From an uncultured bacterium (GTDB lineage: Bacteria; Cyanobacteriota; Vampirovibrionia; Gastranaerophilales; Gastranaerophilaceae): 55,618 nucleotides of DNA. The notes beneath the pieces are model-generated. The model was not told where the DNA came from. It saw only the letters and a list, made by a program, of their open reading frames with translations, and ran no database searches. The stretch covers positions 1 to 55,618 of the forward strand of contig URPS01000012.1 in NCBI GenBank assembly GCA_900549855.1. The letters are read 5' to 3'. Below, one piece after another: positions 35,919 to 43,743 of the stretch; within the stretch, counting starts at the first letter, position 1; each line of letters starts with the position of its first letter. Both the position numbers and the translations under genes were made by a program.

Positions 35919-37285
35919 TATACGTTTATCAAATACCAAGTCACTAAAGTCAAATAAATAGCCAAGCCGATAACATCAATTGTTGTTGCAATTACAGGAC
36001 CGGATGCTACTGCCGGATCAATATTCATTTTTTTCAAAATAAGTGGTGTACAAGTACCAATCATTGTTGCGATTGTCATATTGAGTGACATTGCAATACC
36101 AACAATCAAACCTAATTCCAAATTATGTTGCCATCCCCAAGTTACAAGAGTTACTAAAATGCCAAATATAGCACCGATACTCAATCCTGTAACAGTTTCT
36201 CTCATAATTTGATGCCAGCCCGAATTCAATGTAATTTGACCTGTTGACATACCACGAACCATAAGTGTAATACTTTGAGTTCCGATATTTCCGCCCAAAC
36301 CGGCTAATAGCGGCATAAATGCAGCAATAATCGGAAGTGCGGTAAAAGATTTATCATACTTATTGGTTACTGTTACGGCAATAAATTCACCAATCAAAGT
36401 GATAAATAACCAAGGAACACGTGCTTTTATTGAATGTGCAAGGCTTCCTGTTAAAATGTCATCGTCATCATCACCTAAATCTGTAACGATACCGGATGAT
36501 GTATAAATTTCATCTGTTGTTTCTTCTTCAATAATATCTTGAACATCATCCCAAGTTACAATACCTTTTAAGTGGTCATACAAATCGACAACCGGCAGAG
36601 CATTGAATTGATATTTCATAAAAATATCAGCAATATGTTCTTGATAATCATCGACATGAACTTTTACCAAATCTCTTGACATAATATCTGAAATATTAAG
36701 ATGAAACGGAGTTGTTAAAAGTATTCTCAAAGAAACAACACCGACAAGGTGATTATGTTTATCAACTACATAAACATAATAAAGTTCCATGTTCTCTTTT
36801 TCTGCTTTAATTCGAATTGTTTCAACAGCTTCTTTTACTGTCATGTTGTCATAAACAGTAAGAACCAACGGGGTCATAATACCACCTGCTGTATCTTCGT
36901 TATAAGTCAGCAATTCTCGAACTTCAGAAGAGAATTTTTTAGGCAATTGATCTAAATAAGCCTGAGATTCATCTTCTTCCATGTCACCCAAAACGTCCGC
37001 AGCTTCATCATGTGGTAGTTTTGAAATCAAACGAGAAGCTAAATCAGTATCAATTTCGCCTAAAATTTCAACTTGAAGTTGTGGCGGAAGATATTCAATA
37101 ACGTCAGCAGCTTTTTCTTCTTCTATCAGAGGAAAACATTTAAGTCTTTCTTCCGGCTTAAGCTGTTGAATTATATCTGCCAAATCTGCTGAGTGATACG
37201 TATTGAGTTCGTCACTCAATTGTTTATCAGACTCATTATCAATGAGCTCTTGGATTCTATCTATTGTATTTTCATTATTTGGCAT
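35918..37285 (-). CDS. mgtE: Magnesium transporter MgtE
   Basis: 455 aa. Order: MgtE N domain (HSADLADIIQQLKPEER, LISKLPHDEAADVLGDMEED), two CBS domains (about residues 135-255) that sense Mg2+, then five membrane helices with the conserved GGNIGTQS and ATMIGTCTPLILKK. Mg2+ channel/transporter of the inner membrane, closed by high cytosolic Mg2+. Length is normal. No M-box riboswitch was recognised upstream. Confidence 0.95.
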   Translation of the reverse strand: MPNNENTIDRIQELIDNESDKQLSDELNTYHSADLADIIQQLKPEERLKCFPLIEEEKAADVIEYLPPQLQVEILGEIDTDLASRLISKLPHDEAADVLGDMEEDESQAYLDQLPKKFSSEVRELLTYNEDTAGGIMTPLVLTVYDNMTVKEAVETIRIKAEKENMELYYVYVVDKHNHLVGVVSLRILLTTPFHLNISDIMSRDLVKVHVDDYQEHIADIFMKYQFNALPVVDLYDHLKGIVTWDDVQDIIEEETTDEIYTSSGIVTDLGDDDDDILTGSLAHSIKARVPWLFITLIGEFIAVTVTNKYDKSFTALPIIAAFMPLLAGLGGNIGTQSITLMVRGMSTGQITLNSGWHQIMRETVTGLSIGAIFGILVTLVTWGWQHNLELGLIVGIAMSLNMTIATMIGTCTPLILKKMNIDPAVASGPVIATTIDVIGLAIYLTLVTWYLINV

Positions 37286-37364
37286 TTTTAATTCTCTTAT
37301 CTTTTTAACTCATCATGGCGATGAGCTATATTATTTTGGGTAACGAAGTAATCCAAATTAATAC

Positions 37365-37865
37365 TTATCTATAATTCGTAAATTGTAATGGAGCGTCATA
37401 TTTGTCTTCATTTTTGCGAAGCAATTGTATTACTGTTTGCAAATCATCTCTGCTCTTGCCTGATACTCTAACTTGCTCGCCTTGGATTGAAGCTTGAACT
37501 TTCAACTTAGAATCTTTAATATCTGCAACAATCTTTTTGGCTAAATCTTGTGTAAGTCCTTTTTTGAGATTAAACACTTGTCTTACATTTCCGCCAAGGG
37601 CATTTTCAATGGTTTGTGCGTCAAGGATTTTAATGCTGATTCCACGCTTAATTAATTTTGATTGCAGAATTTCAAAAATATTTCTCAATTTCATTTCATC
37701 ATTTGTAGTAATCGTAATCGCTTTATCAGCTTCTAAATCAATGGAAGAATTAGAATTCTTCAAATCAAAACGTGACGTTAAATCTCTTTTAACCTGATCT
37801 ACCGCATTAACAAGTTCTTGTTTATCAAATTCTGAAACAACATCAAAACTGCAATCTTTTGCCAT
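37365..37865 (-). CDS. YajQ family nucleotide-binding protein
   Basis: 166 aa. The opening MAKDCSFDVVSEFDKQELVN and the end RVSGKSRDDLQTVIQLLR belong to YajQ/UPF0234; the fold is two ferredoxin-like domains. A homologue in Xanthomonas binds cyclic di-GMP. The start at MAKDC is set by AGGAG 8 nt upstream; an earlier GTG would sit too close to that site. Confidence 0.93.
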   Translation of the reverse strand: MAKDCSFDVVSEFDKQELVNAVDQVKRDLTSRFDLKNSNSSIDLEADKAITITTNDEMKLRNIFEILQSKLIKRGISIKILDAQTIENALGGNVRQVFNLKKGLTQDLAKKIVADIKDSKLKVQASIQGEQVRVSGKSRDDLQTVIQLLRKNEDKYDAPLQFTNYR

Positions 37866-37966
37866 ATTCTGCACTCCTATACTACTACTTGCTCAATAAT
37901 AGCATAAAAATGCAATTGTATAAATCTATGTAAGATGGCTTCGCAACAAAGCTTCTTAACATCAAA

Positions 37967-38209
37967 TTACCCGCCAAAAACATTATGTAAAAATCTTTGC
38001 CACCAAGACGGATTCAAAGAATTCTTAGGTTCAGGAATAAATGGTTTTGGAAATTCTTGGATATAAGGACTTTTTCTAAAACAGTCTTCACATCCGTATT
38101 TTGATTGATAATATTGGAAAACATTGCCTGAACCGGACATACCTCCCCCCATTCCCATCATATTCATTCCTGTCATACCGGAAAAACCATTACCAAAATT
38201 TACTGCCAT
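37967..38209 (-). CDS. Small Gly/Met-rich protein, unknown
   Basis: 80 aa. The N-terminal third is Gly/Met-rich (GMTGMNMMGMGGGMSGSG). The rest has one CEDC pair and a proline-rich stretch, ending in SWWQRFLHNVFGG. No signal peptide or family recognised. AAAGG lies upstream of the ATG. It could be a metal- or membrane-associated small protein, but nothing proves this. Confidence 0.5.
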   Translation of the reverse strand: MAVNFGNGFSGMTGMNMMGMGGGMSGSGNVFQYYQSKYGCEDCFRKSPYIQEFPKPFIPEPKNSLNPSWWQRFLHNVFGG

Positions 38210-38327
38210 AACAATACCTTTATAATTACTACACTATTTATATAAAAACTTTTTTATTTCAACAATTGCTCTTTCGTGAAGTTTTGTTACACAATTTTAC
38301 GAAATTTTAAATTATCCACTTGGGGTG

Positions 38328-38356
38328 TTCACAAATTAGCTTGTAATGTGTATGAT
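38328..38356 (+). promoter_or_regulatory. Leaderless promoter of the acyltransferase gene
   Basis: TTCACA (38328-38333), 17-nt spacer, TATGAT (38351-38356), 6 nt to the ATG at 38363. Confidence 0.5.
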
Positions 38357-38362
38357 AGATAT

Positions 38363-39181
38363 ATGATAAATTTAGAGGATTTATATTCAGAAGTCCCGCC
38401 GACAAAACTTAGAAATATAGATGAAAAGTTCCGTCCGGCACAGACTTCACCATTTTGGTTGTGGGTTGCAGATAGGTTTTTTTATGGAATGTTAGAGAAT
38501 CGTTTTTACGCATTCCGTTATAAAGGCTACGAAAAATTTTATAACAGAGACATGGATGCGCCTATTATTTTATTCGCACCTCATAGCAATTGGTGGGATG
38601 GAATCGTAGGGTATAACATTTGCAACAGAATTTTTAAAAAAGAAATTCGTTTAATGGTAGAAGAACTAAACCGTTTTCCGCTTCTTAGACGTGGAGGCGC
38701 ATATAATGTAAACAAAAAATCGCCTCAGGCATCTATGCAGGCCCTTAAGTATTCTGTAGAGGTTTTGGGTGATAAAAATAATATTTTGTACATTTTCCCA
38801 CAAGGTATTATTAAACCGCCAAACTTCCGTCCAATTGAATTTCAATCCGGACTTACATATATAGCAGAAAAAGCAACAAGAAAGTACGGCAAAATATACT
38901 TAATGCCTGTCGCTGTTAACTACATGTTCTTGCGTGATAACAGACCGGAAGTTCTTGTTGAATTCGGTGATCCGATTGAATTGGACGATGATAAGCCTGA
39001 TAGAAAGCAATATACAGAGTTTTTGTCACACAAGCTTGAATCGTTGTGTGACAAGCAATTCTATGAAATCAGCAAGGGGCAATTTAAAGGTTACGATACT
39101 TTGTTCCAAAGAAAACTTAAGTGGTACAGAAGAATAGAACAACGACTCAAAAAAATTGAGGTTAAAGGTTCTGGAGTTTAA
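38363..39181 (+). CDS. PlsC-like lysophospholipid acyltransferase
   Basis: 272 aa. HX4D motif HSNWWD (about residue 74) supplies the catalytic His/Asp. FPQGII (about 147) stands where PlsC has FPEGT, a Glu-to-Gln change seen in some membrane-glycerolipid acyltransferase relatives. GLTYIAEKA and PVAVNYMFL also fit. Probably transfers an acyl chain to a lysolipid, glycolipid or carotenoid-type acceptor; the acceptor is uncertain. The start at MINLEDLY is chosen because a promoter fits just upstream; an in-frame GTG at 38276 would precede that promoter. Confidence 0.82.
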   Translation: MINLEDLYSEVPPTKLRNIDEKFRPAQTSPFWLWVADRFFYGMLENRFYAFRYKGYEKFYNRDMDAPIILFAPHSNWWDGIVGYNICNRIFKKEIRLMVEELNRFPLLRRGGAYNVNKKSPQASMQALKYSVEVLGDKNNILYIFPQGIIKPPNFRPIEFQSGLTYIAEKATRKYGKIYLMPVAVNYMFLRDNRPEVLVEFGDPIELDDDKPDRKQYTEFLSHKLESLCDKQFYEISKGQFKGYDTLFQRKLKWYRRIEQRLKKIEVKGSGV

Positions 39182-39547
39182 GTTTATTGTTATGCTGCTG
39201 CTTTTATAACATAGGTACGACCGCCCTAATCAGGGAGGTCGCAGTCGTGTTATTAATGCGGGTGGGTTTTATTTTTTTAATAAAATAACTAAAAGTTGTA
39301 ACTACAATAATGGCGCATCCCCTCCCTTTATAGGGGGAGGTACAGACTTTTCTAAAACTTAATTCTCGCCCGCAACATCCATTGAGCGGGAGAGATGTCA
39401 CGTTAGTGACAGAGAGGGAAGGGTGGAGGCTTATTAATAGTTATTGGTACATAGGATGCACCCTATATTTTAGGAGTTGAAAATTGAAAGTGGAAAGTTG
39501 TTCTAAATATGATAAAGTTGGTTCTATTTAGTAGTTGAAAAGTAGTT
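39182..39547. other. Gene-free repeat-rich spacer
   Basis: Between the acyltransferase stop and the DUF559 element only repeats are visible: a GACCGCCCTAATCAGGGAGGTC hairpin at about 39220-39241 with the AGGTCGCAGTCGTG piece also found (inverted) at about 47-66, the 100-bp repeat, and a GAAAATTGAAAGTGGAAAG unit at about 39479-39497. Confidence 0.6.
39310..39418. repeat. About 100-bp dispersed repeat (copy B) with hairpin arm
   Basis: Starts with ATGGCGCATCCCCTCCCTTT (shared with the DUF559 element arm at 39548). From 39321 to 39418 it matches the inverse of 20031-20131 (TACAGACTTTTCTAAAACTT; CGTTAGTGACAGAGAGGG). Intergenic. Confidence 0.7.
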
Positions 39548-39623
39548 ATGGCGCATCCCCTCCCTTTATAGGGGGAGGGCTAGGGTGGGGGCTAATTTCT
39601 AAAATGGGGGCTATCCCGTAAGG
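39548..39623 (+). repeat. Left inverted arm of the DUF559 element
   Basis: 39548-39594 plus 39614-39623 match the reverse complement of 40007-40063 base for base. A 19-bp insertion with GGGGGCTA repeated on both sides interrupts this arm. The arm has an internal hairpin CCCTCCCTTTATAGGGGGAG. Confidence 0.85.
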
Positions 39624-39634
39624 GCTTAATATGT

Positions 39635-39640
39635 TACAAT
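39635..39640 (+). promoter_or_regulatory. Extended -10 box, leaderless promoter of the DUF559 gene
   Basis: TACAAT preceded by TGT, 6 nt before the ATG at 39647. It lies inside the inverted arms, so the element carries its own promoter. Confidence 0.5.
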
Positions 39641-39646
39641 AAACAA

Positions 39647-39997
39647 ATGAATGAAAAAACAGAATTTGCTCGTAATCTAAGAAAACAATTAACACCACAA
39701 GAACGAATACTATGGCAATTATTACGCAATCATTCATTTTATGGTTATGAATTTCGCAGGCAATATGTAATAGGTGAATATATTGTTGATTTTGTTTGTC
39801 GTAAAAAGAAAATTATTATAGAAATTGATGGTGGACAACATAATACACCAGAAGAAATAATTTATGATAAAAACCGAACAGAATTTTTAAACTCACGTGG
39901 GTATAAAGTTATAAGATTCTGGAATAGCGATATTGATAAAAATATCGATGGTGTTTATAAGGTTTTGTTGCGTGAGTTTGGGATTTGTAGGGACTGA
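39647..39997 (+). CDS. DUF559 Vsr-like endonuclease-domain protein
   Basis: 116 aa. Typical DUF559 sequence: FARNLRKQLTPQERILWQLL, FYGYEFRRQYVIGEYIVDFV, then the PD-(D/E)XK-type core IIIEIDGGQH and the strand GYKVIRFWNSDI. The family has a Vsr/restriction-endonuclease-like fold; activity is rarely tested. This copy is complete, leaderless, and lies alone between 57-bp inverted repeats (39548-39623 and 40007-40063). That suggests it belongs to a small repeat-borne element rather than to a host pathway. Confidence 0.92.
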   Translation: MNEKTEFARNLRKQLTPQERILWQLLRNHSFYGYEFRRQYVIGEYIVDFVCRKKKIIIEIDGGQHNTPEEIIYDKNRTEFLNSRGYKVIRFWNSDIDKNIDGVYKVLLREFGICRD

Positions 39998-40006
39998 ATT
40001 TGTTTT

Positions 40007-40063
40007 CCTTACGGGATAGCCCCCACCCTAGCCCTCCCCCTATAAAGGGAGGGGATGCGCCAT
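40007..40063 (-). repeat. Right inverted arm of the DUF559 element
   Basis: 57 bp, reverse complement of the left arm. The outer end reads GGGAGGGGATGCGCCAT on the plus strand. It starts 9 nt after the DUF559 stop. Confidence 0.85.
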
Positions 40064-40095
40064 TATTGCTTTGGGGTTAAATATTTTTAATATTA

Positions 40096-42126
40096 TTATT
40101 CTTTTTCTTTTGTTTTATTAGCTTCTGTATCTACCCAGTTTGTGTAATCATTTTTAAATTGATTAGTAAAATTATTTATTAATGTTTGTGTATTCAAGTA
40201 ACTTTCTGAATGGTGACCTTTGCCAATAAGAAGCCCAGCGGCAATTCCGACAGCTGCTCCAATTGCGATACCAACAGGACCTCCAAATGAACCAACAGCC
40301 CCAGTTGCTTTTGCGACTGCAACTGCGTTTGCAGCATGCATAACACCAACTGCTGCGCCTTCAGTACCTAAAGCTGCTGCTGTACCATAACTTGTACCAT
40401 TAGAACTTATTCCATATACTGCAGAACTTACTGCCTGTTTCTTTGCACTACTAAAGAATTTATTGAATGAAGCTTCATCAAATGTAACTCCTTTTTTAGC
40501 ACACATAGCTTTTGCTTTTGTCATCATTTGAGTTTTTAATTGGTCAATCATTTGTTCTGCTAATTTTGTATAATAGTCAGCACCACGTTTTCTAGTTTTT
40601 ACAGTTTCTCCAGTAAAGTATAATTCACGAGCATTAGTTAATGTTCCGCTATCATCTTCCATATTAATAGCTGACAAATCTAAGTCACCTAAGTACATTT
40701 CGCCATTTTTATTAGCTTGTACTCTCGCATCTACTGTTGTCTTTATATTTGCTTGGAACAATTCATCAAATTTATTAACCATATCTTTGATATTGATGTA
40801 TGCTTTACCTTTTTTAGATAAACCACGACCGCCTCTGCCTGTAATCATTCCATCAGTATTCAAAGCGTCTTCTATTGATTGAGTCCATACATTTTCGAAT
40901 TCTGTTTTGATGTCCTCAAACTTCATACCTTTTGATTCTAACATTGTTGTAATTTGTTGGATGTATTGGTTCTTCAAAGCATCCTGATTCAAAAGTTCTC
41001 TAGCTTTATCCTTCGCTTTATCAACTGAACCAGACCAACCTTTACCTCTTTCGTAAATAGTTCCGTTGCCGTTTACATCGGTATATCCTTCAATTACGTT
41101 AAAGTCAATTTTTGTATTATCAATCTTATAATTTTCACCGGTTAAATCTGCAGTGGTCATATTTGCATTGATAATAGATTGTTTTTTAGTTGTTTTACTC
41201 AAGCCATCAATAGCAGCTTCTACCGCTGATTTTAATTCTTCACCGTCTGTGAATTTCGCAAGAGCTGTTTTGATTGCTGCTGTAGTTTTTACATTAGTAT
41301 TACCAAGCTTAATAGTAACTCCTGCTTCAACCGCTGCTGTCAAAAATTCAGTAGCGTATTCTTTCAATTGTTTTAATTCTGAACTATCAATTGTATTACC
41401 GAATGTTGCGGCATTCGCTTTAAATGTATCGCCGGCTGTCTTCAATTTGTCTGCATCAGACTGATTCATAAAGGCTTCAAGGTGGGCTTTTAAATCAACT
41501 TCCAAGTTGTTACCTTTATATGCTTTTACAAATTTTGTAGCTTCTGTATCAAGGGCTTTGCCAATTGCTTTGGCTGCAGCTGCCGGAATATCATCTGCGC
41601 CTTCCTTACCTCTTGTTGAATCACTGCCGCTTACAATTTCATTATACGTATCTTCAATCACTCTTGATTTGATAGCATCAGGAGAAGCAGAAGTGATATT
41701 ATTTTTCAAGGTTTCATACTGTTGTGGCAAAATTTCTTTGAAAGCTTCTGCCATATTTGCAGCATCACCTTTATAATTAGCGGAAAATGTTTCAATATAA
41801 TCTTTTAGTGCGGAAGTTATAGAAGTTAGACCGGATGAGTTGCCGGCAAAATCTTGAGCAATTTGTCCTGCCATAGCATTAACTGCATCCTGCATCGCAA
41901 TTTTTTGTTCCCAAGTTGCGAATTCATTCTCTGACAAAACATTGTCTTTGTTTTTATCATTTGTTGATAAATCAACGGTATCCAAGTTCATTTCTTTCAA
42001 AACTTGGTCATACTCTTCTTTTGTAACTTTACCATCGCTGTTTACATCAAAATCCTTGAATGTTAACTTTTGACCTGATGCTGTTGTTAAACTTCCAAAA
42101 TTGTTGATACCGCTAAATCCGCTCAT
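40096..42126 (-). CDS. Large EF-hand protein with C-terminal glycine zipper
   Basis: 676 aa, no signal peptide. Two canonical EF-hand loops at residues 27-38 (DVNSDGKVTKEE) and 57-68 (DKNKDNVLSENE) predict Ca2+ binding. A long helical middle (about 80-550) follows. Near the C-terminus GIAIGAAVGIAAGLLIG is a glycine-zipper hydrophobic hairpin able to insert into a membrane. The tail TLINNFTNQFKNDYTNWV resembles the end of the 44273-46279 product. Function unknown. The start MSGFSG is set by AAAGGAG; a frame reaching 42168 runs into an operator-like repeat. Three palindromic sites lie upstream. Confidence 0.78.
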   Translation of the reverse strand: MSGFSGINNFGSLTTASGQKLTFKDFDVNSDGKVTKEEYDQVLKEMNLDTVDLSTNDKNKDNVLSENEFATWEQKIAMQDAVNAMAGQIAQDFAGNSSGLTSITSALKDYIETFSANYKGDAANMAEAFKEILPQQYETLKNNITSASPDAIKSRVIEDTYNEIVSGSDSTRGKEGADDIPAAAAKAIGKALDTEATKFVKAYKGNNLEVDLKAHLEAFMNQSDADKLKTAGDTFKANAATFGNTIDSSELKQLKEYATEFLTAAVEAGVTIKLGNTNVKTTAAIKTALAKFTDGEELKSAVEAAIDGLSKTTKKQSIINANMTTADLTGENYKIDNTKIDFNVIEGYTDVNGNGTIYERGKGWSGSVDKAKDKARELLNQDALKNQYIQQITTMLESKGMKFEDIKTEFENVWTQSIEDALNTDGMITGRGGRGLSKKGKAYINIKDMVNKFDELFQANIKTTVDARVQANKNGEMYLGDLDLSAINMEDDSGTLTNARELYFTGETVKTRKRGADYYTKLAEQMIDQLKTQMMTKAKAMCAKKGVTFDEASFNKFFSSAKKQAVSSAVYGISSNGTSYGTAAALGTEGAAVGVMHAANAVAVAKATGAVGSFGGPVGIAIGAAVGIAAGLLIGKGHHSESYLNTQTLINNFTNQFKNDYTNWVDTEANKTKEKE

Positions 42127-42163
42127 TTCCTGACTCCTTTTGTGTTTTAGTTTCACATTTAAC

Positions 42164-42191
42164 GTCACTTTTTATACAAAATGTGATGTTG
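42164..42191. promoter_or_regulatory. Palindromic operator-like site 1
   Basis: 28 bp, perfect inverse of 42313-42340. The 22-bp core TCACTTTTTATACAAAATGT followed by GA is itself a near-palindrome (TCACnTTTT...AAAAnGTGA). It lies 38 nt upstream of the EF-hand protein's ATG. Confidence 0.45.
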
Positions 42192-42312
42192 CATTCTATA
42201 TATCGGCACAATTTATTAAAACTTTAGCTTTTCAAAGTAAATTGTTACAAAAATTTACAAAAATTTTGAAATTTTTTGTAAAATATATGTCTTAAATGCA
42301 CTTGTTTATTGA
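42192..42312. other. AT-rich spacer between palindromes
   Basis: No gene seen; very AT-rich with AAATTTTTACAAAAATTTTG-like tracts (about 42241-42275). It probably holds the promoter of the EF-hand gene, but no clear -10/-35 pair could be chosen. Confidence 0.3.
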
Positions 42313-42340
42313 CAACATCACATTTTGTATAAAAAGTGAC
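42313..42340. promoter_or_regulatory. Palindromic operator-like site 2
   Basis: Exact reverse complement of 42164-42191 over 28 bp. A third, partial copy (TTTTGTATAAAATGTGATG) lies at about 42431-42449. Confidence 0.45.
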
Positions 42341-42409
42341 CTTTAGACAGAAAAGCTGAATGGAAAGAAAGTACAATATATCAGTAGTTCAGCCTAATAA
42401 TAAGAAATA

Positions 42410-42429
42410 ATGTCTACGTGCGTAGCACC
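42410..42429. repeat. CTACGTGCGTAG-family repeat unit
   Basis: ATGTCTACGTGCGTAGCACC, truncated on the left compared with 17984-18014; it lies directly before the third partial palindrome. Confidence 0.6.
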
Positions 42430-42475
42430 ATTTTGTATAAAATGTGATGTTGTATACGTTTATAAAATAATAGTG

Positions 42476-42525
42476 CGTCTTTGCGAGCGGAAGCGAAGCA
42501 ATCCAGATATATAATTTGTAAGAAT
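42476..42525. repeat. AATCCAG-family palindromic repeat (partial)
   Basis: TTGCGAGCGGAAGCGAAGCA followed by ATCCAG, close to the copy at 5783-5807. The right half is degenerate. Confidence 0.55.
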
Positions 42526-42578
42526 TTATTTTAGATTGCAGCGTTATTAAAAAGATAAGCAATCCTAAATGAAAACTC

Positions 42579-42607
42579 TATACAAACAATAAAATTTGAA
42601 TTATAAT
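42579..42607 (+). promoter_or_regulatory. Leaderless promoter of smpB
   Basis: TATACA (42579-42584), 17-nt spacer, TATAAT (42602-42607), 6 nt to the ATG at 42614. Confidence 0.55.
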
Positions 42608-42613
42608 ACACCT

Positions 42614-43063
42614 ATGGATAAAAAGGTCATATCTACAAATAGAAAAGCTTTTCACGATTTTTTGATTTTTGATAAATTTATTGCAGGGATTGTGTTAACC
42701 GGAACTGAAATTAAATCTATCAGAAAAGGAATGATTAATCTGAAAGATTCGTTTGCAAAAATAGAAGATAATGAAATTTTCTTATACGGAATGCACATTT
42801 CACCTTATGAACAGGGAAATAGATACAATCACAAACCTGATAGAGTGAGAAAGCTTTTGTTGCAAAAAAGAGAAATTTTGAAAATTCAAGACAAAGTAAA
42901 AAAAGATGGTGTAACAATTGTACCTTTAGAATTGTTTTTAACACATGGTTTTGCTAAAATTGAGATAGGCTTGGCTAAAGGTAAAAAACTTTATGATAAG
43001 CGTGAAGCTCTTACTAAAAAAACTCAAGAACGTGATATGGCAAGGCATACCGGAAGAATATAG
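42614..43063 (+). CDS. smpB: SsrA-binding protein SmpB
   Basis: 149 aa. Binds tmRNA and brings it to stalled ribosomes for trans-translation. Family blocks: NRKAFHDFLIFDKFIAGIVL, TGTEIKSIRKGMINLKDSFA, HISPYEQGNRYNHKPDR, KLLLQKREI and the basic C-terminal tail ERDMARHTGRI that enters the mRNA channel. The start MDKKVIS is chosen because a TATAAT box ends 6 nt before it; an upstream in-frame start (42596) would lie within the promoter. A probable operon with the next two genes (36- and 13-nt gaps). Confidence 0.95.
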   Translation: MDKKVISTNRKAFHDFLIFDKFIAGIVLTGTEIKSIRKGMINLKDSFAKIEDNEIFLYGMHISPYEQGNRYNHKPDRVRKLLLQKREILKIQDKVKKDGVTIVPLELFLTHGFAKIEIGLAKGKKLYDKREALTKKTQERDMARHTGRI

Positions 43064-43098
43064 GGAAAGTAATATTAAGACTTAAAGGGGAATGGCGG

Positions 43099-43731
43099 AT
43101 GTTTAACAGAGAATCTATTTTGAAGACATTAAATTCTGAGAATTATTATATTGATAATCATTCGCTGGATTTGTTTTTTCAGGATTGGAAAATCGAATCA
43201 ATTTATGAAGATGAAGATGGTTTGGAATTTTATGATGATTTGGCATTAGAGAAAATTAAGAAGGGAATTTCTTTGAAGGCTCAAGGTTATAGTGATGAAC
43301 AAATTATAACGAAATTATCAAGAATGGAAGCTAAGGTTGAAAAGAATGATGAGCAGGTTCAGCCTATTCAACCACTTATAGTAAGTGATGTTTTAGAAAA
43401 TAAGCAAGAAAATTCTACAGAGGTTGCAGTTGCTGACGATGTAAAACAGGACGCTGTTCCGCAGCAAGGTAAAAGCTTTACATTGGATGTATCTTCACAA
43501 ACTTTGCAAATGCTGGCAGAAGCGGTGGCTAAAAAAATTAGTGATGATATTACAAATTCTGATATGGCTACAAAATTAATAGAAGCCGGTGGATACAAAA
43601 GAGATAACGAGATTTTAGCAAAACAGGTTCAGGAACTATTGGAACATAACAGAGAACTTTCTCAAAGAATAGAACATTTGGAAAGCAAGGCTTCAAGAAA
43701 TTTCTGGGGACGTTTTTGGACAAAACATTAA
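43099..43731 (+). CDS. MerR-like HTH protein with C-terminal coiled coil
   Basis: 210 aa. Residues about 1-80 resemble a MerR-type winged helix (LDLFFQDWKIESIYEDEDGLEFYDD, LEKIKKGISLKAQGYSDEQI). A disordered Gln/Val/Glu-rich linker is followed by a helical region (LQMLAEAVAKKISDDITN) and a heptad-like coiled coil (ILAKQVQELLEHNRELSQRI). The end NFWGRFWTKH is aromatic and basic and could touch a membrane or DNA. Target unknown. AAGGGGA site before the ATG. Confidence 0.7.
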   Translation: MFNRESILKTLNSENYYIDNHSLDLFFQDWKIESIYEDEDGLEFYDDLALEKIKKGISLKAQGYSDEQIITKLSRMEAKVEKNDEQVQPIQPLIVSDVLENKQENSTEVAVADDVKQDAVPQQGKSFTLDVSSQTLQMLAEAVAKKISDDITNSDMATKLIEAGGYKRDNEILAKQVQELLEHNRELSQRIEHLESKASRNFWGRFWTKH

Positions 43732-43743
43732 TGGTGCATTATT

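Larger units (their letters stand above)
39548..40063. mobile_element. Candidate DUF559-encoding inverted-repeat element
   Basis: A 516-bp unit: 57-bp inverted arms, identical apart from one 19-bp insertion in the left arm, enclosing only the DUF559 gene with its promoter. Each arm is a hairpin of the same GC-rich family found solo at 17736-17784, 32005-32053 and 39310-39340. No target-site duplication is evident at the edges, and there is no transposase. The mobile nature is inference. Confidence 0.55.

Noticed and set aside
37300..37360. Copy of the AATCCAG repeat near yajQ (GTAACGAAGTAATCCA)
   Set aside because: Only about 16 bases match and no second arm is visible, so it is at most a remnant.
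38276..38362. GTG-initiated N-terminal extension of the acyltransferase
   Set aside because: No ribosome binding site, and a good -35/-10 pair lies within it, 6 nt before the downstream ATG.
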